A stretch of 64,000 bases of DNA from positions 1 to 64,000 of the forward strand of contig JAUCBJ010008619.1 in the NCBI GenBank assembly GCA_032718475.1. The letters run 5' to 3'. How positions within the stretch are numbered: position 1 is the first letter of the stretch; every line of letters starts with the position of its first letter. This document shows, piece by piece, positions 10,743-20,809 of the stretch. The translations under genes were made by a program, and so were the position numbers. The notes beneath the pieces are model-generated. The model was not told the DNA's origin and did no database searches. It worked only from the letters and a program-made list of their open reading frames with translations. Source of the DNA: Nemertoderma westbladi (Eukaryota; Xenacoelomorpha; Nemertodermatida; Nemertodermatidae).

Positions 10743-12991
10743 GTCTCCTGCGCTGACGTTTTCTTGCTGCGCAAACCACTTAGTTCGAAGTTGTAGCGTA
10801 GGCAGTACTGTTTTTCGAAATGGTCAGCGAAACGACGGGATAACAACTGCATAAGTTGCCAAGTTTGCCAGCAGTATTCGTCTCCGTCCGTGATTTCCGA
10901 TTGTGGGAGCATGGCTACAGGTTTCTTCAGTAGGAGGTGCGCGGGTGTTAGCGCTTCCAGGGAATCGGGACTCGATGAGACTGGCATAAGCGGTCTCTCG
11001 TTGAGATAGGCGGCTATTTCCTCCATTAACATCCGCAAAAGTTCGTCGGTGAGATACGAGCGGCACGGCACTATAAAGTGAAATGCGGTCTTTACGCTCC
11101 TGATTAATCTCTCCCAACTACCTCCCCACCAAGGGGCGTCGGCGGCGTTGAAGGTCCAGCTAGACGCTGTTACCCTTAGCTGATCGTCCACCTGTCTTTG
11201 GTTCCAATCTTTGACGTAAGCCTTGATTTCATTGTTGGCACCAATGAAGTTCGTTCCCTTATCAGATCTCATCGTGATACTAGTTCCAAAGAGAGCGATC
11301 TGTCGGCGTAAGCTCAATATGAAGCTGTTGGTAGATAAATCGTTCACCATATCGAGATGGATAGCTCTACAAGTCATACAGACAAAGATGACACACCATC
11401 TCTTGACTATAGTCCTAGCACGATATACTTCAATAGGGCCAAATAAATCCACACCGGTATTAGTAAAGGGTGGTTCATAGAAGCTTACTCGTTCCCTAGG
11501 TAATTCTGCCTCTCGCTGTGTTAAAGGCCTACTGAATGCTTTCCTACAGGGTATGCAGTTCCTAAAAACTTGGTTCAGAGCTCTACGGGGTTTATAAAAA
11601 TAATAGCGAGTTCGAATTTCGCTAAGAACTCGTTCTCTACCAGCATGATAAAGCTTACTGTGAACATCTACAATCATCTTGATTTGTATTTCAAGATTTC
11701 TAATGAGTATGGGAAACTTAGTGTCAAAGGATAATGGAGCATTAGTTAATCTTCCTCCAACACGTATAAACCCATCTATCATTGTGCTAGAGAAACGATC
11801 CCTTAAGCGCATCTGTGGATTTCTCAACAACAGGAAATACTTATCGGAATCTTCATAGCATTGCAGGAGTCTCAGTATCTGCTTATTGGTTTCTTCATGC
11901 TCCTGGTAACTGATCTTCTCCTTCAGAAACCTGTCGGATATCTTGTATTTGGGAAGATCTTTAACAACATGGACCTGCGCAGATGTCAGTGGAGCAGTAT
12001 CACTAGTGGTCTTCGCCCTGGAGTATTGATGATGAAAACATCGCTTTAAATATGTAACGGCCTTACAGAGCCGATTCCAGGAACTATAGTGATGTATAGC
12101 TCTTTGCAGAAGTGGTGAGAGTCCCTGCGAGACGTCTGGCGTTCCAGATTTCCAATCTCTCTTATTTGTGGCGGGGGATTGTGGATCCAAAGCATCGTCT
12201 CCGGAAACTTGAAGTACAGACAGATCTATCGCGGGTTTAAATAACTTCGATTTACTCGCCCGGGTTTTAGGTTTGACTTTCTCCGCTCCCTTGGCTTGTC
12301 TAATCTCCGCCGTAGTAAGATGAGGAGGCCATTCATCCTCTTCTTTGATTAGGAAGTCGGGTCCACCTAACCAGTCTGGAGTATCTATCAGTTCTTGTGG
12401 AGTTGCTCCCCTGGAGGCGATGTCGGCTGGATTAATCGTCCCGGGGCAATGTCTCCATTGATCTATCTTCGTGCGACTAAGTATAATGGCTACTCTGTTG
12501 GTAACGAAGACGCTGAACTGACAGACTTCATTGGTTATATACTCCAACATGAGTAAAGCATCGGTCCAATAGACAGTTTTTTCCAGTGGATAGTCGATCT
12601 GTTCTGTTACATTCCGGCCGATGGCTGTAGCGTATAGAGCCGCCTTTAACTCCGCTCGAGGAACTTTCAACTTGTTGTTTATCAATGCCTTAGAAGTAAC
12701 CAAGGCGACCTTGATTCCATCCGGAGTTTCAACTCTCTGGTAGGCTACTATACCTATTCCCATATCGCTGGCGTCTCCAAACACATGGAGTTGATAGGAA
12801 TACGTGGGGAGAACATGACCAAAATAGGAACGGGAAATTATAAAGTTCTCGATGGATGGTAGAGAAACTTCCCATTTCATCCACTTCTTTAGTAGTTCTC
12901 CCTTAAGTGGATCGTCCCATGAGTGGTTTTCAAGCCACATTTGTTGTACTAAACTCCGAGCAATCAATATAACTGGGCTAATAAATCCCAA
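10643..12991 (-). CDS. pol: BEL/Pao RNase H and integrase segment
   Basis: 782 open codons. RNase H motifs are D73 (FGDASD), E114 (VPRAELKAAL), D144 (YWTDALLML) and D190 (NPADIASRG). The integrase zinc-binding site is H444, H449, C479, C482. The integrase core triad is D515 (GVDLFGPIE), D577 (RSDKGTNF) and E627 (GGSWERLI). This segment makes cDNA-processing and integration enzymes. It begins in mid-domain (the FISP motif), because a frameshift near 13070 parts it from RT. The last 50 or so residues are out of frame with the family and should be disregarded. All catalytic residues are kept. Confidence 0.9.
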   Translation of the reverse strand: MGFISPVILIARSLVQQMWLENHSWDDPLKGELLKKWMKWEVSLPSIENFIISRSYFGHVLPTYSYQLHVFGDASDMGIGIVAYQRVETPDGIKVALVTSKALINNKLKVPRAELKAALYATAIGRNVTEQIDYPLEKTVYWTDALLMLEYITNEVCQFSVFVTNRVAIILSRTKIDQWRHCPGTINPADIASRGATPQELIDTPDWLGGPDFLIKEEDEWPPHLTTAEIRQAKGAEKVKPKTRASKSKLFKPAIDLSVLQVSGDDALDPQSPATNKRDWKSGTPDVSQGLSPLLQRAIHHYSSWNRLCKAVTYLKRCFHHQYSRAKTTSDTAPLTSAQVHVVKDLPKYKISDRFLKEKISYQEHEETNKQILRLLQCYEDSDKYFLLLRNPQMRLRDRFSSTMIDGFIRVGGRLTNAPLSFDTKFPILIRNLEIQIKMIVDVHSKLYHAGRERVLSEIRTRYYFYKPRRALNQVFRNCIPCRKAFSRPLTQREAELPRERVSFYEPPFTNTGVDLFGPIEVYRARTIVKRWCVIFVCMTCRAIHLDMVNDLSTNSFILSLRRQIALFGTSITMRSDKGTNFIGANNEIKAYVKDWNQRQVDDQLRVTASSWTFNAADAPWWGGSWERLIRSVKTAFHFIVPCRSYLTDELLRMLMEEIAAYLNERPLMPVSSSPDSLEALTPAHLLLKKPVAMLPQSEITDGDEYCWQTWQLMQLLSRRFADHFEKQYCLRYNFELSGLRSKKTSAQETWSLLWTQIFHVSGGRQVVSSRLISQMMVWCDR

Positions 12992-13046
12992 TGGATCGAA
13001 ATAAGTGCTCAGGATACTTAGACAAATCCATTTAGTCCGAACTGGA

Positions 13047-14687
13047 TTATCTCGCTGTTTTAGCTGGAAAAACAGGATATCTCTCTGTGTCCCACTTCAA
13101 ACCAAGCGTCTTGGTTTCTGGAAGATCGTCCTTGATTAGGTCTAGATCTTTAACTCCTCGGTCTTCTATTGGGATCGATTCCAGAAACTCACGGGAGTTG
13201 CTGGTGAATTTAGTTAATCGAAATCCACCTCTTTTCAAGCACTCTACCGTTCCTTTGGCGACATCAATGGCTTCTTCCACCGATGGGAGGGACTTTAAAT
13301 TGTCGTCCATGTATATATCTCGTTTGATGTTGTCGATAACCTCTTTGGAGAAGGCGTCCTGGTTGTCATCAGCAGTGGTACGCACTACTGAGCAGGCGTT
13401 TGAAGGGCTCGAGATGATCCCAAAAGCCTGGATGGTCATCCAGTACTCCACCGGTTTCTGGTTGAGGTCTCCCTCAGGCCACCACAGAAATCGTAGGCTG
13501 TCTCGATCCCTATCCAGCGCCTTAACTTGTAAGAACATGCCTTCTATATCTGAGGCAAAAGCGATTGAATATTGTCTTAATCTTAAGAGTATTCCCAACA
13601 AGGATTGGAGTAAGTTGGGTCCTGGCAACAACTCGGAATTGAGGGATTGGCCCATGTAAAGGGCAGAGCCGTCAAATACTACCCGGACTTCATTGGGTTT
13701 ACCGGGTTTGGGAACGTAATGATGTGTTAGATAGTACGTTCTCTCAGTTATGGGTGTTTCTTCCGGTACTCGCTCCGCATATCCCTTGTCAATAAATTTC
13801 TTCAACTGAGTCTTGTACATTTCCTTAGCTGAAGCATTTGCCGTAAGGCATCGATGTAGTTGCGCAATTCTTTTCTCCACCAAGGGTCGGTTGTTTATAA
13901 ATTTAGGTTCTCGCTTTCGAAATGGCAGACCAATTTCATATCTACCTTGATCTTTAAGAAAACGTGTAGTTGTCTCCTGGATCTGCTTGGCTCTTTCTTC
14001 TTCTACCGATAGGGCCTTATCGTAGGAATTGGCCTCTACAGCCTCTTGAGTAAAGAATCGTACGGCGTGTTCATCGTGAGTCTTCGCGTTGTAGCAATCT
14101 ATCACTTCATTCAGTTCGTCGTTGTACGCTTGTTCAGCTGGATGAATGAGGTGACATAGGTTCACTTGGTTTTGCCAAGTTTCGTTTTCCGTAAGGAGGT
14201 CGATGGTCTTCTCCTCGTCAAAGAGTTGGTGGATGTCGTCATTATCTGAGGAGTATGGTGTTCCCTCAGTTGTGTCGTCTACCTCACTGTTCTCCTCTTC
14301 CCATTCACTTACCTGGTAGTCCCGCTCTTTGGGTAACCTTTCCATGAGAGTTCTACGGGAAGGGCCAGTAAAGTACCAACCTACTCTAATTCTTCCCGCA
14401 TAGGTTTGTAGTGGTTGCGATTGAGCAGGCCGTTTCTCCAATGTCTCAAGCGCCTCATGCGCATTTTGGCCGATGAGTATTTGCACTCCAGGATAGTCTG
14501 TATTGAATCTAGGTATCCTATGCTGCTGGGTGAAATCGTCCTCATCCCAGTTATAAGGTTCCACTTGGCTGGTAGCAAAGTTCTTTATCGCCACCATTTT
14601 TACTGACCTTATACTGTGTTCTCCTAGTTCATCCTGGGGGTGGACAACGCACCTACATAGTAATCTGTAGTTACTGTAGATTTCCAA
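13047..14687 (-). CDS. pol: BEL/Pao reverse transcriptase segment
   Basis: 546 open codons. The RT region starts near residue 310 (YYLTHHYVPKPGK), then VRVVFDGSA, the ASDIEGMFLQV motif with catalytic Asp, AFGIISSP, and IYMDD at about residues 458-462. The order is that of the BEL/Pao (Peptidase_A17/RT) proteins. The first 20 or so residues are out of frame relative to the upstream protease ORF, with which it overlaps by about 60 bp. The N-terminal third is the linker between protease and RT. The end of the frame (after KTLGLKWDTER) is shifted. Catalytic residues look intact. Confidence 0.9.
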   Translation of the reverse strand: MEIYSNYRLLCRCVVHPQDELGEHSIRSVKMVAIKNFATSQVEPYNWDEDDFTQQHRIPRFNTDYPGVQILIGQNAHEALETLEKRPAQSQPLQTYAGRIRVGWYFTGPSRRTLMERLPKERDYQVSEWEEENSEVDDTTEGTPYSSDNDDIHQLFDEEKTIDLLTENETWQNQVNLCHLIHPAEQAYNDELNEVIDCYNAKTHDEHAVRFFTQEAVEANSYDKALSVEEERAKQIQETTTRFLKDQGRYEIGLPFRKREPKFINNRPLVEKRIAQLHRCLTANASAKEMYKTQLKKFIDKGYAERVPEETPITERTYYLTHHYVPKPGKPNEVRVVFDGSALYMGQSLNSELLPGPNLLQSLLGILLRLRQYSIAFASDIEGMFLQVKALDRDRDSLRFLWWPEGDLNQKPVEYWMTIQAFGIISSPSNACSVVRTTADDNQDAFSKEVIDNIKRDIYMDDNLKSLPSVEEAIDVAKGTVECLKRGGFRLTKFTSNSREFLESIPIEDRGVKDLDLIKDDLPETKTLGLKWDTERYPVFPAKTAR

Positions 14688-15574
14688 ACCTGCATAATTC
14701 CTGAAAGGTTCAACTTAGTTCGGAACTTGGGTTGTCCAGCAAAGATGTCTTCGGCTAGTTCTTTGTCGATGAATGTTCCTGTGCTGCCGGAGTCAAGGAG
14801 GGCGTTCACTATATAGCTCTTTTTTAACCCGTGGACTCTCAACTGCACTATGGGAAATTCCCGGATTCCTACGTTGGAAGTTGGCGCTTTCAAAGATGGT
14901 TGTCGGTCTGGAATAGTTAGGGGGAGCTCACTATCAGTTTCAGTCTCATACGTAAGTGCTCGATACACTGCGGTGTTTATTAGATAACAGGATTGGTTTT
15001 CGTCGGAGAATTCATCCGTGTAGAATCCTTCCATCTCAGAACTGAGGTCAGTGTCGTTCACATCACTGAATTGGACATGTAGTTCGGGCTCACTTACCTG
15101 ACTCGTGCGGGTTCTTTCAAATTCTGTGTGCAGCAAGATTTGATGTTTCGCGCCGCACTTAGCACACCTAGCATCTGAGTAACAGGTCCGCCATTGGTGT
15201 CCTCGTCTGAGACAATTATAACACAACCGCTTATCCCACATGACATCATGTCTATCCTTTAGGGATTTCTTTAAGAATTCATCACACCCACTCAAGCGAT
15301 GGGGCCCGTCACACAATACACATTTGGGCTTGATGTTACTTACCTTACCTTGTGTGGTGTTGTGCACACTTGTTCTCTCCTCGGGCTTTCTTCCATGAAT
15401 TCTCTTAGGAGACGTGGGAGGAGTTTTTGTTGTCTGTTCTCTCCTGTCACTGGTTCGAGACTTAAATTTACTTACGTCTTTAGGTGCGTTGTTGACATAG
15501 TAAGATCTTTCGGTGTCTTTCCAGCTGTTCTCCTCGTGGGAGGTTTGGCTTTTGCCGTCGTCGGTATAACACAC
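14624..15574 (-). CDS. pol: BEL/Pao zinc knuckles and aspartic protease segment
   Basis: This segment contains CVLCDGPHRLSGC, then CYNCLRRGHQWRTC (a CCHC knuckle) and CAKCGAKHQILLH, as is usual in BEL/Pao proteins. They are followed by an aspartic protease with the VNALLDSGSTGTFID motif (catalytic DSG). It follows the Gag segment in the same frame and is separated only by a TAA at 15620-15622. The upstream residues up to the stop are also open. The role is nucleic-acid binding and polyprotein cleavage. Confidence 0.88.
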   Translation of the reverse strand: MCYTDDGKSQTSHEENSWKDTERSYYVNNAPKDVSKFKSRTSDRREQTTKTPPTSPKRIHGRKPEERTSVHNTTQGKVSNIKPKCVLCDGPHRLSGCDEFLKKSLKDRHDVMWDKRLCYNCLRRGHQWRTCYSDARCAKCGAKHQILLHTEFERTRTSQVSEPELHVQFSDVNDTDLSSEMEGFYTDEFSDENQSCYLINTAVYRALTYETETDSELPLTIPDRQPSLKAPTSNVGIREFPIVQLRVHGLKKSYIVNALLDSGSTGTFIDKELAEDIFAGQPKFRTKLNLSGIMQVWKSTVTTDYYVGALSTPRMN

Positions 15575-15619
15575 TGGTGTTACCTTTCGCCTAGAAACGG
15601 AATTTTCACTTACCTCACT

Positions 15620-16504
15620 TTAAGGAGTCTTCTCTCTAGACTGTTTTAGGAGTTGTAATCTTACCTCTCGGTTTAAGAATGACAGAAGGTCCGTCATGGT
15701 TGGATCTCTATGTTGTTGGTCCATCAAATAGAGAACCTTTTTGTCCCAGCGAGTACCTACTTCACTCTTTGGCAAAGCTGATGCTAAGGCTCCTACAACC
15801 ATAGAATTCTGGTATTCATGAGATTTACCTAACCAGTCTAGTTGTCTACAGATCTCCTGAATCTCATCGGAAAACTCTATAATCCCGCTGCTAAGAAACT
15901 TTCGGGGCGCTACCAATTTTGCATACAAATACCTAGCTATGTTATTCCTATTACCATACCTGATGTTTAGTGTATTCCAAACTTGTCTTAATCCATCTGG
16001 ATGCCCAATAAACTTTAACGCCATTAACTTGGGAGATCCTTCCAAGCACTCAATGAGGAATCTAAGTTTCTCTCCGTTAGATAGCACAGAGTTCTGTATG
16101 TTATCTTTGTAATATTCATTAAAAGGTAACCACTTCATCTCATCTCCATTGAACTTGACGATCTCTCCCACCTTTACCGCTTGACGGGCTTTGGTTCTAG
16201 CCATTTGACGTGTAAAACTTTCTTGGGCCATCGTGTTATTTAATATCGAGTTATCGGTATATAAATTTCTCGGATTATGATCAGGTCTATATGGAATATC
16301 ATTGTCAACAGGTTTATAATTACCCTTAATAGGGTTTACTATAGGAGTTTCTACTTCACTAGCAGTATAGATGCGTGTAGGCTCCACACCTTGCGCATGA
16401 AATACTTCAGACCTAACAGGTTGACACATTGTTACCGGGGTTGGTGGTAAACCTCTTTGGGTATTTACCAATTTATCGCGTTCTAACGCGATACTCTGCT
16501 GCAC
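15620..16504 (-). CDS. gag: BEL/Pao Gag capsid-like segment (DUF1759 type)
   Basis: The VKFNGDEMKWLPFNEYYKDN motif followed by LSNGEKLRFLIECLEGSPKLMA and a long helical region is the typical DUF1759 capsid-like sequence of BEL/Pao Gag. The frame is continuous with the upstream ORF (17092-16511) except for a single TAG. The start shown is a GTG codon after that stop, so it is not a natural start. It ends at a TAA, after which the same frame continues into the zinc-knuckle segment. Confidence 0.88.
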   Translation of the reverse strand: MQQSIALERDKLVNTQRGLPPTPVTMCQPVRSEVFHAQGVEPTRIYTASEVETPIVNPIKGNYKPVDNDIPYRPDHNPRNLYTDNSILNNTMAQESFTRQMARTKARQAVKVGEIVKFNGDEMKWLPFNEYYKDNIQNSVLSNGEKLRFLIECLEGSPKLMALKFIGHPDGLRQVWNTLNIRYGNRNNIARYLYAKLVAPRKFLSSGIIEFSDEIQEICRQLDWLGKSHEYQNSMVVGALASALPKSEVGTRWDKKVLYLMDQQHRDPTMTDLLSFLNREVRLQLLKQSREKTP

Positions 16505-16510
16505 TTCTTG

Positions 16511-17092
16511 CTACTCTAACCTACTTTCCCTTACTGTGCCCTTGAACTTTTGAACAGTCTCCTGCATCTGCCCGAGCAGGAGATCCATCCACCGCCGTCT
16601 CTCATCCACCCACTCGACCGCCGAAGCGGGAGCCGCTAACATAGTAGCGGGTGGATGAGGGACAACGGGCGACAAATCATTGATATTTCGCTCGGAGTCC
16701 AGGACAGGAGCTGTCTCAGGGGCTGTTCTGCTGGGCACAGGTAGTTTAGTGCTGTGCAAAGGGAATTTAGAGTTGGGTTCTGGAAGTACAGGGGTCTCTA
16801 TCACAGAGGGGGTGGCTTCGAGAACAGGCCTAATTATTTCAGGCTCATCTACTATAGTAGGGAGTCTTTTTACTCTAATAATTTGGTCTGTGGGTTCTGT
16901 ACTACCTAAGTCCGTGCTAGCTAGTTGCCTTCTAACAGCTGGGGGCAAATCAGGCAATTTCTGACGGTGGGGCATTCTTCTACGCCTGTTTAGACGAGAT
17001 CTATTTCCTCCGCCTTCAGGATCGGTGGTATCGCCTTCATCAGATGATGTAAATCCCTGCCTTTTGGGTGTAGATCGACTTATCATCTGCAT
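16511..17092 (-). CDS. gag: BEL/Pao Gag N-terminal Pro-rich segment
   Basis: 193 codons. There is a TSSDEGD acidic/Ser motif near residue 15, then an Arg-rich stretch (SRLNRRRRMPHRQ), LPDLPPAVRR, and a Pro-rich linker. It ends in a helix (DERRRWMDLLLGQMQETVQKF) before the single TAG that separates it from the capsid-like part. The TSSDE plus Arg-rich plus LPELSP/LPDLPP order is also seen in the decayed frame at 32560-32660 near copy B, which ties that frame to BEL/Pao Gag. Confidence 0.7.
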   Translation of the reverse strand: MQMISRSTPKRQGFTSSDEGDTTDPEGGGNRSRLNRRRRMPHRQKLPDLPPAVRRQLASTDLGSTEPTDQIIRVKRLPTIVDEPEIIRPVLEATPSVIETPVLPEPNSKFPLHSTKLPVPSRTAPETAPVLDSERNINDLSPVVPHPPATMLAAPASAVEWVDERRRWMDLLLGQMQETVQKFKGTVRESRLE

Positions 17093-17096
17093 CTGA

Positions 17097-17345
17097 CTAG
17101 CTGTTAACTTTTATGTTAACTTTTATGTAGTCTTGATTCTCTTGAAGATTTTCCAACTTTAGTTGGGTGGTCTCTTCAGACGCTCTCCGTTCTGCTTCTG
17201 CCACTGCCTGTGCTGCTTTTCTTTCCGCTTCTGCCGCTGCCACTGCCGCTTTTCTTTCCCCTTCTACCGCCTTTCTTTCCACTTCTACCGCCTTTCTTTC
17301 CACTTCTACCGCCTTTCTTTCCGCTTCTGCCTCTGCCACTGCCAC
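17097..17345 (-). CDS. Ala/Glu-rich coiled-coil start of Gag
   Basis: 82 codons with a seven-residue repeat, AVEVERK/AVEGERK, repeated several times, then KAAQAVAEAERRASEE. The result is a strong coiled-coil pattern, with the DNA itself forming an imperfect tandem repeat at 17255-17330. It is in a different frame from the next segment. BEL/Pao Gag proteins often have such charged helices at the N-terminus. The Pro/Leu-rich + strand readings of this repeat are shadows. Confidence 0.6.
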   Translation of the reverse strand: MAVAEAEAERKAVEVERKAVEVERKAVEGERKAAVAAAEAERKAAQAVAEAERRASEETTQLKLENLQENQDYIKVNIKVNS

Positions 17346-17441
17346 TGCCGCTGCCGCTTTTCTTTCAACTTTCTTTCAACTATATTACAGTAAAAGCAAG
17401 TCTAGTAATTCAGTATCAACTGTTAGCCTAGTAATTAATTA

Positions 17442-19330
17442 ATATCGTTACTCTATGTAACGTGAAATATATACAATATATTAGAGTACCGGTATACACT
17501 TATAGTATATATATAAGTATTATTACAGACTAGGTTTGTCTCAGAATACCGGTATATCATTTCAGCTCAAGTATATATAAATATATAATAAGCCTACTGT
17601 GAATACCGGTATACAACTTACACTTATAGTATATAAGTATAATTATAGACTAGAATTAATTACAGAATACCGGTATATAATTTCAGCTCAAATTTATAGA
17701 ATAAATATAATAAGCCTATTGTAAATACCGGTATGTCAATTATTTTAGAATAATTGAATTTCTGAATTTTTAGGGGTTACTTGGTTACTTTACTTTACTT
17801 TATTACCGTTATTTAAGCAGTAGTCCAACTGATATTAAGACCTAATTGTTGTAAGACAGGCCTACTATTTTATAAATCGGTTTGAGTTGATTTATAATAT
17901 ATATACCCGTTTAATGGGTTTTGTTACAATATTTGAAATAAATGTTATTATTTCTGGGAAGGAGTCACTACACAGAAGCTGTACGCTCTTAGTGAAGTGC
18001 TACTTATTGTTTTGGACACTAAAACAAATAATTCTACTTGCCTAAGTTACTTATTGCTACAAATTATGTACAATTGCGGGGTGAGATTACAATCTCTAAA
18101 TAAATACAAAAATTACACGTACGAATTTTTAGGGTTAATTTTACAAGAAATCTACAAACCAGCCTAACAAGAAGTTAGAATTTCTGGTTATTACAAACGG
18201 ACAGGATACTTTGGTATTTGAAAATAATAAAGCAGTAGTAAATATATTGCATTGTCCAGATAGGAAAAATACCACCGTCTGACGACTTATAGCCATAGCG
18301 CTATAAGTACTACATTATGTATACGGAGTGTTCCTACCTAGAAGTTAATTACCACAGCCTACTATAGCTAACGTGCCTATTAACCACTTTACAACACAAA
18401 TATACTGCCTACACACTAATTACCTTCGGAAAGCACTGTACACTAAACCCTAAATTAGGTACAAGTACTTATACAACAAATAACCAGCAGTTAAAAATAC
18501 TTGTACAGCTAAAAGAACCATGGTATCTGCCGGAGTGACCAGAGCATAAAATCACCAGTCTTTACCTATGCCGAACAGCCCTGATGTAGTACCGGGGTTA
18601 ATTTAACTATAACGGTATGTATAACAAGCACAATTACTGTAGGAATGAACTTGGGGGTGTGAATGTTGCGAATAATCGCATAGACTCTGAATAATAAATA
18701 TTACGCTACCCGTACAGACTACACAAACAAAATACAAACCAAATGCTGGCAGACTACTATCAAGCCTAAATAAACTACAGTATGTGCAGACTCCGAAATG
18801 GTTAGTTAGTATGCGTTCTAACCGAGTAGTACGACTTATTCTTTTGGGGGGGATTTAACTTACAGCACTGGCTGCCCCCTCGTTCCTAACAAGTACTTTA
18901 TCGGACATAAACTCTACACACACTGCAATCTCTTCGGACCTGACAACAGCCAGACAACAATCCAGCCTACAAATTATTTATTCAATCTGAGCAGGCTTAC
19001 ACGCCTTCTGTTCAATATTAACCTACAAAAAAATAAAACTGACAGAAATAAGTAAACCATACAAAGGAATAAGGGTTGATCAATCCCTAATCCCCTAACA
19101 GCCTACAATAAACAATATATCACAATCGAAATAATACTAGTACCTGTACTGCTGTAAGTACCGGTTCGGGTGGTTAGGTAGTTAGGCCTACTGGTTACCG
19201 GTCGACCGGTACTTTTACCTTTATTGCCTACGTTGCAATAAAGAAGCAATAACTGTTATTGTTCTTACCAGAACAATAGACAACTATATTTATTGCCTAC
19301 ACTGCAATCTAAAACAGATAACTGCGTTAT
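17442..19330 (-). other. 5' leader of the BEL/Pao element
   Basis: Between the Gag start and the 5' LTR lie about 1.9 kb without a supported ORF. The part next to the LTR (19200-19330) has repeated TTGCCTAC...TGCAAT and AATAACTG motifs. A TGG-starting primer-binding site directly inside the LTR was not seen: the - strand there reads ATAACGCAGTTATCTG. The element may thus use an unusual primer, or the site has been lost. Confidence 0.5.
17487..17725. repeat. Two tandem units with ACCGGT palindromes
   Basis: Units 17487-17603 and 17604-17725 (117 and 122 bp) share TACCGGTATAC, CTTATAGTATATA, AGACTAG, GAATACCGGTATAT, TTTCAGCTCAA and AATAAGCCTA in order. ATACCGGTAT or close forms occur five times, counting the one that closes the second unit. 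They lie in the leader of the BEL/Pao element. The function is unknown. Confidence 0.85.
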
Positions 19331-20507
19331 TGTTTGCGCTTTTAGACATTTAGCAGTTTAAGCTGCCAAATTTAGGTGTCTTCTAGGTTATAAATCGACT
19401 TTAGCCTATAACAAGTATTTGATACACATAAAGCTACATTAGCCGAAGCCAGCCTTTGCGCGATCATTTACCCACGGTTAAGGGAGACTGGATTCGGATG
19501 CTCTGACCTTATTGCGGTGTAGGCCTACTGTATTATTCAACTGATCGTTAATATATAATCTCTGACAAATATTATTCACTTTCGGGAAATATTAACAGTT
19601 CCTTTAGGACGTGGCGCTCTAAGTATGTAAACAGAGTTATGACTTACACTAAACACGACGGGATGGCTAATGATTCACGTATAAAGCGCAGTCTTTAGGA
19701 GATGCTTTGTTATCTATCACACTCATGCACACTACCGCACAATGCTGCACACCGATCTGCCGACCTTCACTAATTTTAATCATATATAAGGAGAACAGCA
19801 ACTGACACATGTAGGGTCTATGAAATAGCATTCAATTCACTCCAAAACCACTATAAGGTAAGTCGCAATTGCTATATGTAACCGGTCTCTCTAACCTTCA
19901 GTATATCAAGAAGATTGGGGTTTTCTGATTATTTATCGATATTCTCCAAATATAACAATATTCCATTAACTGATAACAATTAATAACCGACAGTAAATAG
20001 CAGTAAAATAATGCGGTGAAAGATTGAGTTGATTTGCTATGAGTCTGCTTTGATAACAGTTATACGTTTCTATGATCAAAGCCGTTCTAATGTTTTGCTA
20101 AAGTCTGAAACACAGAATAATTCCACAGCCAATGTTCTGGCATCAGGAAAAAAGGTAAACAAAAACCATAATGCATTGCGCGATTTCCCGGAGGCTTCTG
20201 TACAAATAAAATGAAAATCGCTCTGATTGGTCGAGTGAGTGAGCCTGAACAAAGAAAGCCAAAAGCTACACGTCGACATATCAGCTGATAGATGTCGTCA
20301 TCTGAACTACACTGTATTATGAGTATTTTGGTGCATTGCGGCATAAAATTGCTAGTTATGTCCGCTAAAGTACACGTACAGAAGAAATGGCTTTTTATGT
20401 CCACTAAAACACCTGTACAGTAAGGAAACGGCTTTTTATGTCCGCTAAAACACCTACAGAGTACTTTGCGGGGAAAATAACCAGCTAAATCCGCAAAAGC
20501 TTTTACA
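19331..20507 (-). repeat. 5' LTR of the BEL/Pao element
   Basis: 1177 bp, equal in length to the copy at 4803-5979 and differing at about 20 positions as counted by eye. The TG...CA ends and the following ACTGA (20508-20512) fix its border. Transcription of gag-pol would start here and run leftward. Confidence 0.95.
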
Positions 20508-20521
20508 ACTGATATACTTTG

Positions 20522-20788
20522 ACCAAGCAGCAGCTTGGTCTAGTGGTGACATTATTGTGCTTCCGATTAGGGAGCCCGGGTTCGATCCCTAGATGGGGCA
20601 GCACTGTTTGGGCACAGTGCTTTAAATGCTGCAGCATAGCCCAACCCCGGCTTTCATCCTTCAGTGGTCGATAAATGGGAACCAAGGCAACTTGGGAAAC
20701 AGAGTGGAAGGGTTTACTGTGGAAGATCACCCATGGTGGTGAACAGGCATTCCTTGGCTTAACGAGCCTAAAAGATTCTCCCATTCCA
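20522..20788 (+). mobile_element. tRNA-derived SINE, 267 bp
   Basis: An A box TGGTCTAGTGG (20536-20546) and a B box GGTTCGATCCC (20579-20589) lie in a tRNA-like head. They are followed by about 190 bp of body that includes GGGCACAGTGCTTTAAATGCTGCAGC. Copies B and C lack the whole segment: GATATACTTTG runs directly into GTTCAATAAAA (35011-35027). No clear target duplication was found. It is a short non-coding retroposon, and ORFs through it are accidental. Confidence 0.85.
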
Positions 20789-20809
20789 TTCAATAAAAAT
20801 CCTATTATA

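Larger units (their letters stand above)
4803..20507 (-). mobile_element. BEL/Pao LTR retrotransposon, 15.7 kb
   Basis: Two 1177-bp direct repeats (4803-5979 and 19331-20507) begin TG and end CA on the + strand and flank a - strand gag-pol set. The target duplication ACTGA is seen at 4798-4802 and 20508-20512. The uninterrupted site is preserved in unit copies B (35004-35008) and C (about 61370). Internal order on the - strand is leader, coiled coil, Gag, zinc knuckles, protease, RT, RNase H and integrase, then two extra ORFs. RT, RNase H and integrase motifs are of BEL/Pao type. The LTRs differ at about 20 sites by eye with no length change, so insertion is fairly recent, yet the coding frame carries two stops and three frameshifts. 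At 15.7 kb it is long for the family. Confidence 0.95.

Noticed and set aside
13087-13659. 190-aa + strand ORF
   Set aside because: It lies opposite the BEL/Pao RT with its catalytic motifs and shows no protein features of its own.
17163-17442. Three + strand Ala/Phe/Pro-rich ORFs
   Set aside because: They are the antisense readings of the Ala/Glu coiled-coil repeat of Gag on the - strand.
20522-20600. Functional tRNA gene
   Set aside because: It is the head of a 267-bp insertion absent from the paralogous copies; a SINE explains it.
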